Positions 26,162-37,249 of a stretch of 64,000 nucleotides of DNA are shown in pieces. The stretch is taken from assembly GCA_019022495.1 (NCBI GenBank), contig JAFEKR010000003.1, positions 558,001-622,000 of the forward strand, in the 5' to 3' direction. The notes under the pieces are model-generated. The model was not told where the DNA came from. It ran no database searches and worked only from the letters and a program-made list of their open reading frames with translations. Each line of letters starts with the position of its first letter. Position 1 is the first letter of the stretch. Position numbers and translations under genes: made by a program. Origin of the DNA: Epichloe hybrida (Eukaryota > Ascomycota > Sordariomycetes > Hypocreales > Clavicipitaceae).

Positions 26162-27064
26162 TTACTCATCATTGCTATCATCCGACGCATAGCTTACGAG
26201 TCCCACGCATTTCAGCTTCGATCCCGTTCCCACCGTTCCCCGTGCTATTGAGCCAACTCCCGCGTCGTCCACGACCTCAGTCTTCTTCCTCTCCTCACCA
26301 GACTCCGCCGCAGTCCCGCCGTCCTCGTCAGCGTCATCCCCATCAGACTTCCTCTTCTCATCCTCCCCAGCCTTCCTCTTCACCAATCCCATCTTCTCCT
26401 TCTCCCTCCCCCTCTTCCTCTTCCTCCCCGCGCCCCATTCCCCAGCCATCTGATCCACGAGCCCCAACCCACCACTTCCCTCTGCCCCTTCCACCCCCCC
26501 GCTGCTCCTCCTCTGCTGCTCCCGGAACGCCCTCAGCCCGTCCTCCGTCTCCCTCCTCACTCTCTCCTCCTCCATCCTCTTCGCGGCCTTTACCTCGTCC
26601 AGGAAGTCGATCTCGTCCTCGTCCAGTGCTCGAAACTGGTTCTTGATCCTATTTTGTTCCTCAAACGCAGCTTGTTTGGCAGCTACAACAGCACATTAGC
26701 TCCGACCCCCCCCCCCTCAAAACCACAATAAAAAAGCTACAGCATCCCCAATTTCCCATTAAACTCCTCCCCGTCCACGACAAAAGAAGGATGTAAACAA
26801 ACGTAGTAAACAAGGGGGACCACCAGAAGAGCAAGGAACCATGAAAGACAAACCTTTATTCGCCTGCAAAACATCATACAAGCTCCTCTCCTCCCCCGAC
26901 GCCGCCTTGACCCTCTGCTCGGCCCTCGCCTTCCGAGCATTCTCCAGCTCCTGCTGGACCGCCGCCCATTCCGTCGTTGTATCGCCCGGGGCCATGTGCG
27001 GCCTCGTCGGCTGCACCTCGTCCTGCGGTCCTATCGTGCCTCCGGACACGAAACGATTGGACAT
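26162..27064 (-). CDS. NIP30/FAM192A (PSME3-interacting) N-terminal domain protein
   Basis: Two exons, 27064-26854 and 26682-26162, join to 244 codons (243 aa). The GT-AG intron rejoins the family block LQANKAAKQAAFEEQNRIKNQFRALDEDEIDFLDEV without a gap. The first 100 or so residues match the NIP30 domain: MSNRFVSGGTIG, an Arg/Lys-rich helix, then the FRALDEDEIDFLD motif. In animals this family binds the nuclear proteasome activator PA28-gamma; most fungi lack that partner, so the fungal role is open. The C-terminal half is low-complexity (KRKRGREKEK nuclear-localisation-like run, Asp/Glu/Lys repeats) and ends in VSYASDDSNDE. An 18-bp A/T homopolymer lies about 40 bp upstream of the ATG. Confidence 0.87.
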
Positions 27065-29158
27065 GGCGGCGCAAATCTGCTCGGCACAGGGCTATTTTTT
27101 TTTTTTTTTTTATAAAGATTGGAATGGAAATTGTACGCGCCGTCGTGTTCGGAAAGTGGCCTGCCGGAATTCGAGCGGTTTCTATTCTTCTTCCATGCGA
27201 TACACATAGAACTTGATACCACTCCTCTCCGTAGAGAAGTCACCAACAAATTATTCAATTAGCGTAAATTAGTTCCTGCAAGAGCCCAGCGTCCACTTCT
27301 TCCAGCTGTCAGGGTGGGTTTAGCGTCATTCGAGGTCAGGGACCTTGACCATTTTCCCCGATAATCAGCCGACAGTGAAGAGAGCAATACATGTATGACA
27401 TCCCTGACCCGCCGGGTGGGTGTACCGAGTAGTGAGTAGTTGATAGGAAACAGTTCTTCCCGATTATTCATGAAGGGGTCGACTAGACTAGTGACAATCC
27501 ATTTTCTTGAGTTTTGATTATTTTTTGTTTAAAAAAAACCCCTACTCTTTACCGAGTTGAGGTGGCCCTAGGTGCTTGTCTTCATCTCTCCGACTATCCC
27601 GACGAAACTTTGCATCTCACGCCCATCGCTTTATGAATCAACTCCTCCTATAACCGGTCTACCGAAATGAGTGACCACCCACCCCACAAGCCAAGCACAA
27701 TTCAGGTCACAATATGCTGTCCCGAGTCGGATGCTCTTCGAGTCATGGATGGAAATCAATTGATGCGGTTCAATCGTGAACGATCCAGCATCATACAGTG
27801 TCCTCATCTAAAACCTTGACACACGATCCATCCGCAATCCGTCTCTAGAAATAGAAAGGGGGGAAAAGAAAAGAAAAATAACAAGAGCTTCCGGCCCATG
27901 TCAACTAAATGCCAGCCAACCAAGGGAAAACAAGAAAGAAAGAAAAGAAAAGTCAGAGAACACGTCTAATGTCATCAATATAATGTCAGCATGCAGAAGT
28001 GTGCTTGGTCGACTGGGCGGGTGAGAACCACTGCACAAGTCGACGACTCCTCAAGCTCCCAGGCCGAATGAATGACACGAGTGGAATAGCAAGGCGTAAA
28101 ATAAGACCGAGTATCCCCAAGCGCAACAACATGCACTAACAGACCTGTCGTCCCCCCTTTCCCCCCCAAAAAAAACCCTTGTCCCCGCTAAACGCGATGC
28201 ATGAACCGTCTCATAAAGAAATCGCAAATTGAAAGCCTTCGCCGTCCTGATTCCTTCGGTCGAAACGCATGATGCAAATATATACTGTTTCGAAAATACA
28301 AACTTTTGAATTGCCTCTTGCTGCATCGTGAAGGAGCCATAATTGCCACAGCAGTCCAGCAAGCTGAAGGATAAGTTCGCGCCAGAGCGAAGACGCGATC
28401 TCAGGGTAGATGACTTCGGATTATCGTTGTCTGGTGACAAATGCATGCTCCCGAATTGATAGACAAATGGAAATCGAAAAAAAAAAAACGTGGCTTTCGC
28501 GGAATGTATAACATGTTTGTCGCCCGAACTTGTATGCCACATCAAAGTATGGGTTGTGCGAGAAGTGCTATGGTAAGCACACCAATGATCATGAAGGCCT
28601 TGTGTCCGAGGCATCTCCAACAGTCGTGGTACTGATAGGGAAATATTCAGTATCCCCATCAAAACCATAACAATTCGCTCCACACCCAACAGCTGCGAAG
28701 ATGCATGATCTAAAGGGATTCGTGTCCCGTAACGTGTTGTTGCCAAAACCAAACGCCGAATGTGCCGAATAATAGCGTGTACTGATGAAGAGAGGTTGAG
28801 CTGGAAATCGCAGTGACTTCAATCACACGTGGGCCCGAGATTAGAAGTGATGAACCTCGGGCGGGTGTGCATAGCTCAAGCCTAACCCTCCAGACCAACT
28901 CCCAAAAACAATCGTGAAAAAAAATAATAATGATATACCGCAAGCTGATCACATCACCTTGTTGTGTCTTTTGTCGTGCCGGGGTATCTGAATGAAAAAA
29001 TTGAAGAAAAGAAATCTCGTTCTCAAGAAACGTATAAAAAAATTCGTGGTATTTGCAGGGTTTTCTCTCATCCCCATGAAACCGACATTCGGGGGATAGA
29101 TGCAAGAACTGCCATCGCCGCAGCTCCACACAGTAACAAAACGGCGAACAACGTCCGT
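27065..29158. other. Intergenic region between NIP30 gene and cyclin
   Basis: About 2.1 kb holding the NIP30 gene promoter and the cyclin 3' flank. A/T runs and GAAAAGAAAAG-type purine runs occur at 27855-27955. A 233-codon minus-strand frame at 28051-28752 has no domain or sensible composition. No gene seen. Confidence 0.55.
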
Positions 29159-30154
29159 TTAGCCCACCACGGGCTGACCGTATCCGTGGGACATGAAGTA
29201 AGGAGTTTGTTTCATGGATGCCACACAGCTAGCGCCATCGCATCCAGCAACGCCATGATCCCATGAGCCATGACTATACGCGAATTGCGGAGCGTAGGGT
29301 GTCTGGCCGTGTTGGTAGAGAGTGTTCTGAACAGCAGGTTGAGGATAACGGCCGCTGTATTGAGCAGTAGCCTGCGCAAACCACTCATTGTAGCGGGCGT
29401 CGCTCGATGGGGCGGACATGGCATATTCAGGAGTGCCGTAGCCCGAGTCCGGAGGGGTGAGAGGTGCACTCCACGGGTTATGAGCCCAAGCAGCATCACG
29501 AGCTCGGTAGGTTTGTTGTTGGCCTTTCATAGCCTGATAACGCTCGTACTCGGCCACCTGTTCCTGCAAATAACGCGAGTGTGGTGACTGGCGTTTCTCA
29601 CTATACCGTGCCACGTCTGTTTCGATGGCGGGTGTCAGGGTAGCCAGTCTGTCACGACTGGCTTGTGCTGCTTGTCGCTTCTTCAGCTGCTGCCACTCGC
29701 GCCAATTTTCAAGCCAAGCCTGGTAGTCCTTGCTAAGGTCCAGGTTCACGTACAGTCTCCAGCTCATGGCTTGAACCCACTCGAATTCCAAAGAGTTGAG
29801 TTCTGTAACGGCAATGCCACTGACTTCGGACCAAGACCGATTTTGAAAAGTGTTGTCATCCAAAAACTTGCTGCCCAGCAAGAGAGAAACAGTAAGATAC
29901 CGCCAAACTTGGCCCTCGGATACTTTGCAAGGGCCTTGTCCCCTCAACGCGTTGATTCTCTTGGCCAAGTAGTTCATGCCCAAGAGAATCGTGGTACTGG
30001 GAAGACGAGTCGAGGTAAGAATCTGGGTAACGAACTTGCGAAATGCAGGAGTAACCGCCCTATCAGGGGTCACGACGCGAACAGCTATCTCAGAAACATA
30101 TTCAGCCATCATGTCAACCTCATAGTCGAGGACGGCGCACACTCCACCCGGCAT
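29159..30154 (-). CDS. Cyclin-box protein, Clg1/Pho80-like (Pho85-type cyclin)
   Basis: Single open exon of 331 aa. A cyclin box spans about residues 15-150: FRKFVTQILTSTRLPSTTILLGMNYLAKRI, VWRYLTVSLLLGSKFLDDNTFQNRSW and VTELNSLEFEWVQAMSWRLYVN. This is the pattern of Pho80/Pcl/Clg1 cyclins, which activate Pho85-like CDKs for nutrient, polarity or cell-cycle control. The C-terminal half is Gln/Tyr/Pro-rich and probably disordered. The 5' end is uncertain: the frame is open for nine more codons to an acceptor-like CTGACCTTAG ending at 30182, so a short upstream exon may encode extra N-terminal residues. I could not find its donor with confidence. Confidence 0.83.
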   Translation of the reverse strand: MPGGVCAVLDYEVDMMAEYVSEIAVRVVTPDRAVTPAFRKFVTQILTSTRLPSTTILLGMNYLAKRINALRGQGPCKVSEGQVWRYLTVSLLLGSKFLDDNTFQNRSWSEVSGIAVTELNSLEFEWVQAMSWRLYVNLDLSKDYQAWLENWREWQQLKKRQAAQASRDRLATLTPAIETDVARYSEKRQSPHSRYLQEQVAEYERYQAMKGQQQTYRARDAAWAHNPWSAPLTPPDSGYGTPEYAMSAPSSDARYNEWFAQATAQYSGRYPQPAVQNTLYQHGQTPYAPQFAYSHGSWDHGVAGCDGASCVASMKQTPYFMSHGYGQPVVG

Positions 30155-32382
30155 GATGGCGGTTTTGGAACGTGGATCCGACTAAGGTCAGTAGAGACCT
30201 TGGTCGGACAGGCCAGTTCTAGCAGACGCAATTGTGAGAATGATCTGCAAAGGGCCCAAGTTTTGTTGACTCTGAGCTGGCGGTCCAGGTGAATATGTTG
30301 TTGGGGGAGAAGAAACGAAAAAAAAGAAAACTAAAACTTTTCCGGTATCAGGTCCGTCTAGCCATTAATGCTTGCTCACTATCTTCGTATTCGATGACAA
30401 TGCACTTCGGACGGTGATGATGGGAAGAATGGTCGTGAGTTTGCTGCGTGAAATTATGTTTGTTGACCGTGTTCTGATCGAGTGACAAATGGAAGAAGTT
30501 GGGCAAGATTCAACGCATGCGACAGAGTGTAGCTGGTAACGCTAACCCACGAGTCCGACCGACAAAGTTGAAGTGAGGAAAATATCTAGCTCCGAGTTAG
30601 TCTTTGCTGTCATGCGTAATCGATGAGAGAAGTGCTTTTGACATATGCACGCCTTGTGAGGATGCAATGCAGACGTATGTTTTTGAGGATGTTGAACAAA
30701 GGCCGGGCCCAATCCATAAAAGACTGAAGCTTCCATTCGACTTACGCCTCAATGCATTAGACCACAGTCATCTTGGCAGTTTCTAGAGTGGTTCACACGC
30801 AAGACACAACACCTAGATGCCTTGGCCTTGAGGAGCATAACCTTTGATCCAAACACCGTGTGCAATTCTCGCAGCCGACAGCAACATAAAACTTCCCATG
30901 TAACTAACCTCAGGTTCGATAATTTATCCCAAGGAATAAGAAGGGTGATGAGCCCTGGGAGTGCTGGGTTGCAGCCGAGAGTCAACTGGCCACTTCAGAC
31001 AATCGTTGGGGTACTCGAGCGAGAGAGCAGCCTACACAGCGACGTGGGAAGGCTGATGGAACTGAGAGACCTGAATCCGAGGGTCGACGAACGGTGACGG
31101 GGTTCGTGACGAAAGTTGTCGAAGTATCGGCGGATTCGAGGAATCGTAGAGGAGAAGGGTGGGAGTAGAGGAAATTGGGGAGGAGGGCAGAGCAGAGGAA
31201 GAGAGGTTGATGAGAAGGAAAAGAGCGGATGGGGTGTGCTAAGATGTGTTGACCCTGGTGGTGGTGGTTCCCAGGTGTGCGGAAAACTGGCCCCAGTCCT
31301 CCTGAGGGTTGGTTGTTGTATGTACGTATGTATGGCTGGGCAGCGGTACGTGGATGGTGGAGTACATGTACCTTGCCTGTGCCTGCCAGCTCTTGACAGG
31401 GCCCAAGAAACTCGAACGTGACTGGAGTGAGTGACGGTGGACGACTTCGAAGAAACGCTACGGGCGGCACAGCCGGGATAGCTTCGTTGATGGCACCTGG
31501 CGGATACATGCCCGTGCTGTGCGATAGGTGGGCCGTCGATGTACCGTGGTAGGTTGCTCTGGATTGTTTTGGGGGATTCCCCCCCCCCCCCATGCCTCTC
31601 AATTTCATTTGTGACGGGTCCTGTCGCTGCGCCCTGACTGGCCATGATACTTCTGAGCCATGGCCATGATGCCCCTTCCCGTCTTCTCTTGGCCAACCCA
31701 CAGGCGCCACCCTCTGGCTTCTGCTAGGCTGATGCACGTATTTGGCGCAAAACGGGATACCAGGGAGACCGTGTGCTCCACCAAGTCTACAGGTGCTGAT
31801 TGGTGCCGATTGGTGCAGGTCTCTAGCGGGCAGCTGAAGGCGTGGAAGGAAGGGAAGGGTGTTGTCAGCGCAAGTGCTGCCGGGGGTGCGTCAGCGGGCA
31901 TAATAATGTAATAATGTAATGCTCACCTACTAGCACTTGTAGGCATTACATGTAGGTGTTATTACGGGGTCTCGGGGCTCAGGGGTGGGTCGCCTCTGAC
32001 GGTGACAGGTATTGAGATGTTTGGACAGTCTGGCTCCCCCCCAGCCCAAAGTTGTTGAACACCCAAACCAGGTGCCAGGATGCCATGAGGAGGATCCAAT
32101 GTCGCCTCCTGCCAACCTCGGACGGATGTATGTACGGACGTAGTTGCACGCACTTGCCAACTTTCTCTAAACACCAGGCTCAACAGAGTACCACATTCCA
32201 TAAAAGCCTTGATCCGGGATGTACATGCCGTCAGGTGGTGGTGCACTTACCCTCAAAGGTTGTGTGTGTGGTGTGCAGGAGCGAACCGAGCTTCCAGTCA
32301 GACTTTTTTTTGCCACAGCGCGCTGGAACTGCTCCATTCGCAGCGGGTGTCACTCCACATCAAGAGAAATTCGTGTTGCCAC

Positions 32383-32414
32383 ACCCCATTGGACCCCATT
32401 GGACCCCATTGGAC
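32383..32414. repeat. Three tandem copies of CCCCATTGGA
   Basis: Perfect 10-bp tandem array in non-coding DNA. Each unit contains ATTGG, the CCAAT-box complement. Whether it is a regulatory site is unknown. Confidence 0.85.
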
Positions 32415-34826
32415 CGCTCGCACTGGCTAATCAGCACATCGAACCACCCAGCACAGCCAGCACAGCCAGGCGCCTGGAACGAGATTACAAGACACACTGA
32501 CACACCACTTGCACTCGACACTTTGAACGCCTCGCCGTAGCCACCACCACCAGGCCACAGGGTGTTTAACTGTCCGACTGCGACCCTGGCGTGTTTGCCT
32601 TGGAGTTGCGTCCGTGGGTGAGCAAAACTGGTCTCTCCAGAGGTGCTGGTGCTTGAGCCACTTGCCCTCTTCTTTCTCAACAGCGGGCTTGTTGAACACC
32701 AGCAAGGGACCAGCATTGTCGAAGAAACTCTTCGAGGCCGAACACGGCCCACTGGGTGGGAGAACATTAACTGGGATGGGTGGGCAGCTTTTGGACGAGG
32801 TGAGAAAGCACTGGAGCCCACTTGAAAAACTCCGTACTCTGCACGGAGTACTGTACAGCATCATTGTACAGCATCATTTCACGCAGAAAGGCTGGTCCCC
32901 GTCACGAAAGCGCTGACTTTGCATCCTCGGTCCCCTGCCGACCACCAGAGGCTATTATGGGGATGGAAGAAAGTTCGCGAGTCAATCACCCACAGCATTA
33001 TTTTATGTATTTAGTGGAAACCTCGGAGAAGTATGTACAGATGTGTTGTGTCAGCCCCTGGAGAGCAATCTGGCACTCTGCGCATCGTGACACTAATAGT
33101 AAAGAGCTTTCGCTGTTTGGAATGCCATAACGCAGGACGATCTTACCAGGTACTCCGTACAAACCACACAATAGCAGTATCACCAGGTTTGTACGTTTAA
33201 TGGTCCAGTCATCCGTACAGCGCGTGAAGAACCGGGTCCAGCTACGTCAATAATAGCTGTATGCACATTGATCGTCATGGTTTTTTGCTTCGTACGGACA
33301 GCGCATGACGACAGATGCACAACCTAATGCACTCGCTGTGCCAGCAAGGGAAAAGTCGGCTCGTCGAGGACTCGAGGCAACCCCGAATTCTTCTGCAGCA
33401 TCAGACAGGAGTTGCGACAGAAATAACGAGACGGTGCCAGATATTAATGGTCGGCTTCCTCCATTGTCCTCCGTACTCGGTGTGAAATGAACAGCAGGAC
33501 CCTTGTCCTGTGTTTCTGCCCTTGATGAGAGTGCAAGCGTTTGTACGGATTACGGCGGGACCAAATCTCATATGTATGTACATATGTAAGATCCGGGGTC
33601 GTCGACTGCATCCCGTTTTCGGGGTTCTATTAATTTACACGTGTGGAACAAACCTGGTCCCTCTGACACTACAGTCACGTTGATGTTCCAGCCGGCACAC
33701 GTCGACAGCGACGACTTAATATCGGCAGAAGCAAGTGAATTAACGAATCAACATTCTGCATGGCAGTTAGCTCCAACTGGGTTGGGGTGGTGCAGATCAT
33801 CGGACCAATTAGCTGTCATAAGCTGGCAAAGTCTTTGATCCACAACTACAGCAACGCCAGATTGTGACTCTGCGAGGGGAAATGAAGTTTGCCCCCTAGA
33901 CGTGTATTTGGGAATACGAGTTAAGATTATCCTTTACTCGTTTGCTTCATCGTAGGTCTTGACAGGCTGAATATAAGGAGTCTCTGCAAGCAAGAAGTCC
34001 GTGAATGAAGCGACATGTCTATATCCTGCGAGACTGGAATACAGTACGGGCTGCGTCATGGAGGGAAACCCGGCGTGTGTGAAGATGGCGGTCCCCCTTT
34101 TCCACCTCGGGTCCCAGTGCAAGCTTGGATTGAATTGTGTTTTTTTTTTTTAATCTTGTTGAGCTTGATGAACCACAACGGTCTAGTGTACTCGTTGTTA
34201 TTGTTAGGATGGGGTCGCGGCTCGGGAGAAGCAGAGGAACAGGAATGAAGTGGATCACCGCCATGGCAATGCAGCTAGTGGCCAGACCGCCAGAAAGGCG
34301 ACGTCGTGCATGTCAAGGAAGAGGGCGTCCATGGTGGTGAAAATTTGGAGACGATGAGAGGGGCCACTTGCCGATTCTCGTGAGCGAGCCTGTCTGGGGC
34401 GCCATGTTTCTGGTCAACTCATGTGGAGAGCTCGCGCTGTTGCACCGCATGATCACTTGTTACAACATTGTGCAGGAGGCACGCTCCACGGATCATCATG
34501 ACGGCTTGATCGAGACGCCGCGGCGCGGTTGGTTGGCTCATTTCATTGGGCGTGTTGAAAGCAACTCGTAGGATTGTAACTTGTCCATGGCCTTCTAACG
34601 AGGGGTCATTCGTGAGTCATCAGTATCAGCGTCCGTCCCGATCATCCGTGAGGGAGATCACACCCGATATCGAAGGATAACTTGCTCACAAGGGACGGCA
34701 GGCATTTGCCAAAAGTCCTTGTCGCAGAATAGAGCAAAGGGGGGGGTGGGCTGTGTGGAAAAGCCGATATCCATATGTAGTAAGGACTAAAACTGGCATC
34801 GACTCAGCAACCCGTGCCATGGCGAC

Positions 34827-35174
34827 CAACACGTAAACATGCAGTAGTGATTTTTCAATCATGCAGTAGTAGCTAGGCCCAAAATGGAAGAGGTACCCGC
34901 GCACGCAAATTTATTAGGGGAGTGACCTCCTATAATTCATGTATTTTATTGAATGTGCACACGAGAGGAAAACGCGTTTTTAGGCTTCTTTTAGAGATAC
35001 AAAGCTTCTATTACAGCCTATAGTAATTCCATAGAGTAGACTAGCTAGTTCCTATGCCCTAAGAATCATAGGAGGTCACTTATCTTATAAATTTACGTGG
35101 AAAGATACCTCTTCCATTTTGGGCCTAGTTACTACTGCATGATTGAAAAATCACTACTGCATGTTTACGTGTTG
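34827..35174 (+). mobile_element. MITE with long terminal inverted repeats, MULE-like, copy 1
   Basis: A 348-bp element. Its ends are near-perfect inverted repeats beginning CAACACGTAAACATGCAGTA; they match almost base for base for about 70 bp and with more drift to roughly 118 bp. It is flanked on both sides by the 9-bp direct repeat CATGGCGAC (34818-34826 and 35175-35183), read here as a target-site duplication. Long inverted repeats with a 9-bp duplication are the pattern of Mutator-like elements. The interior is AT-rich, has no open frame and so must depend on a transposase elsewhere. A second, more diverged copy is at 57431-57766 in opposite orientation. Confidence 0.88.
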
Positions 35175-35731
35175 CATGGCGACGGATGCTGGAGAAAATG
35201 CCCGTGCCACGCAGGACAGGCTCAGTAACAGGACGCTCGGCGGCCCCCCACCCCCTTTTTTTTTGGCCGAAAAAATTGAATGACAACCTGGTGGGTGGGG
35301 CCGTTCTTGCCCGACTTACTCCGTACACATAGACTTGTTGGTTTTCGTGTTGAACCTGGGAATCGGGACGACACCGCCTGATGAAATCACAGGAGCAAAT
35401 ACAGAGGCAATGAGGTCAGATCCAGTGGATGGCCCATCAAAAAACATGTTTATACCAGGCAAGGGAAACGAAATAGGGCAAGACTCCGTACACCATGATG
35501 CGCTGCGCCGTTGGACAAAGGTGGCGGCGCGACAGCCACACCGCTTCCAAAAGTGCAAGCTTCGCGAATTGGCAGGAAAGCGGAAAGGGCGCCGGGTGAA
35601 CATCATTTCTGGACACTGAAAAAAAAAAAAAAAAAAAAAAAACGCGGCCATGTACGGCGTATGCGCACATGTGTTTTGGACAGCAGGGGCTGCGGCCGCA
35701 CTCAACAACCAAGGCACTATTATGTATCAAC

Positions 35732-36808
35732 TCATGGCCATCCCATATTCCACGCTCCCATCGGGTGACACCTCTCGAAAAAGGTGTCGCGTGGCGATGG
35801 AGGAGATGGCGGTCTTCTGGATCGCATTTCCTCCCTCTCCCGCTGCATTTGCCGCTTGCGCTCCTCCAAATCCATGTGAATGCCCACAAACTCGAAGTCA
35901 TCCGGCACGTCTGCAGGTTCGGACTCGCGAATGTCTTTCCCAATCATTTCTGAATCCGCTCCAACAGTCATGATCAAGTACTTTTCGCTGATGAATTGAA
36001 AAACAGGCTCATCATCTGAGCCGTGAACTTTCAGTCGAGTCCCCTGGCTGCCAGCACGTTGTGGAGGACAGAAAGGTACAAATCTGCACCCCGAACTGAC
36101 ATTCATATAAGCATGACCAGAGATTTTGGCATTTGGGTCTGGGGGATCCCCAACTTCACCATCAGCGTCGATGTAATAAAACTCGACATACTTCGAGGGG
36201 TAGAGGAGATCGTCGTAGCAATGGTCGACATGATCCACGGAATATAGGTAGAAAGTTTTGCCAGCGATAGATTCCAGGCGACGGCGAGGGCAGTCGCTCC
36301 TTTTCTGAGCCTCCAGCATGGCTTCATAGGCTGCGTGCACTTCTTCTTCCTTGCGACTCTCAATCTCCCGTGTGAAATTTCTCTCTTCTTGCCGGCGTTT
36401 CTTTTCATCTCGCAATTCCATCTTCCGGTCTGTGCGTTGTTCCTTTAGCTCATAGTAGTAATCAGCATCTGACCCCGTGTACGAATGTTCTGATTCCTCG
36501 TCGTCGTCGTCCTCGTAGTCCAAGAGGTCGCATTCGCATTCATCCTCGCTCCCGCTCCCGCATTCGCATTCAACTTCGCTCCCACATTCACATTCATCCT
36601 CGCTCCCGCATTCGCATGCAACACCCAGACTATCCCGGTCACTGTCGCCTTCACCCTCTCCTAGTTCTGAGATGTCTTCGTCAAAGTCGCAGGGTCCTAT
36701 CTCACGGTCCTCTATGATGGTGAGAATGACTAAGCGATGGAACCAAGCCGGGAGTTCCCTCGTGTGATGATCACGGCGTGGAGACGATGTCGGCTGTTTT
36801 CGCTTCAT
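35732..36808 (-). CDS. Unknown acidic protein with CEC repeat and coiled coil
   Basis: Single exon, 358 aa; family not recognised. After an N-terminal block (LPAWFHRLVILTIIEDREIGP) comes an Asp/Glu/Ser-rich region. Inside it, at residues 65-93, the pair CEC occurs four times, spaced by GSEDE, GSEVE and GSGSEDE. Residues about 113-165 are a charged Arg/Glu/Lys helix, probably a coiled coil (KMELRDEKKRRQEER). A folded-looking part follows (FYLYSVDHVDHCYDDLLYPSKYVEFYYID, then GHAYMNVSSGCRFVPFCPP). The tail has another charged helix and ends FERCHPMGAWNMGWP. No transmembrane or signal segment. The four CxC pairs could bind metal or may simply reflect an expanded microsatellite-like repeat. It lies beside the APH-type gene in an accessory-looking stretch. 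Confidence 0.72.
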   Translation of the reverse strand: MKRKQPTSSPRRDHHTRELPAWFHRLVILTIIEDREIGPCDFDEDISELGEGEGDSDRDSLGVACECGSEDECECGSEVECECGSGSEDECECDLLDYEDDDDEESEHSYTGSDADYYYELKEQRTDRKMELRDEKKRRQEERNFTREIESRKEEEVHAAYEAMLEAQKRSDCPRRRLESIAGKTFYLYSVDHVDHCYDDLLYPSKYVEFYYIDADGEVGDPPDPNAKISGHAYMNVSSGCRFVPFCPPQRAGSQGTRLKVHGSDDEPVFQFISEKYLIMTVGADSEMIGKDIRESEPADVPDDFEFVGIHMDLEERKRQMQREREEMRSRRPPSPPSPRDTFFERCHPMGAWNMGWP

Positions 36809-37249
36809 TTATATTTGCAACCCGTGCGTAGCCGACCAACGAGCTCGCCTTTGAGTAGAGGGAGGAGGAGCAATGCATCCTCCACAAGCAACATGTCGGG
36901 GGCTTGATACCGGTTTTATAATTTCATACATTATGCTCTCCGCCTTGTGCAAGTTGACGGGGCGCGCTAATTTTGTGCAGTAGGGGTTAATAAGTGGTCC
37001 CGGGGGGTCTCATCGGCCTCCTTGGGCAATCATAACGTCTTCAATGTTGGAAAGCCTCTTCCGAAGCTCGAGAACGTCGATGACCTCAAGTCTGCTCTTA
37101 CTGAGGCGGGTGTGCTCTGACTCGCCTTCAAGCACTTCCTCACACCTGTTTCATTCCTATCTATCACTTTATATTGTATGTTTGTTCATGTCAGGCTTCA
37201 TGCATGCCACTGGTTTTGCCATGGACAACTCATCACTCCAGTGATAGGT
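36809..37249. other. Intergenic, promoter of the CEC-repeat gene
   Basis: 440 bp between two minus-strand genes. No gene or clear repeat is seen. Confidence 0.6.

Larger units (their letters stand above)
30155..35731. other. Gene-poor interval of about 5.6 kb
   Basis: Besides the MITE at 34827-35174 and small tandem repeats I find no gene. It includes the cyclin promoter. TACTCCGTA copies are at 33151-33159 and 35318-35326, with related words near 32829 and 35486, and a 24-base A run is at 35619-35642. The long frames at 30982-31737 are low-complexity and have no recognisable domain. Confidence 0.5.

Noticed and set aside
28051..28752. 233-codon minus-strand open frame
   Set aside because: No recognisable domain, no homology-like motif, and poor composition with many Cys/Trp/His. 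Likely chance.
30982..31737. 251- and 233-codon overlapping minus-strand frames
   Set aside because: Two overlapping low-complexity Pro/His/Ser frames in the same DNA are typical of GC-rich non-coding sequence.
35125..35328. Shared C-terminus (HAVVIFQSCSSN) of two small minus-strand frames here and at 57717-58031
   Set aside because: The similarity comes from the shared MITE end, not from a protein family.
35335..35642. 94-codon plus-strand frame ending right before a 24-base A run, possible retroposed mRNA
   Set aside because: The A run follows the stop directly with no 3' UTR, I see no target duplication, and the encoded sequence has no recognisable gene match. More likely a slippage homopolymer.
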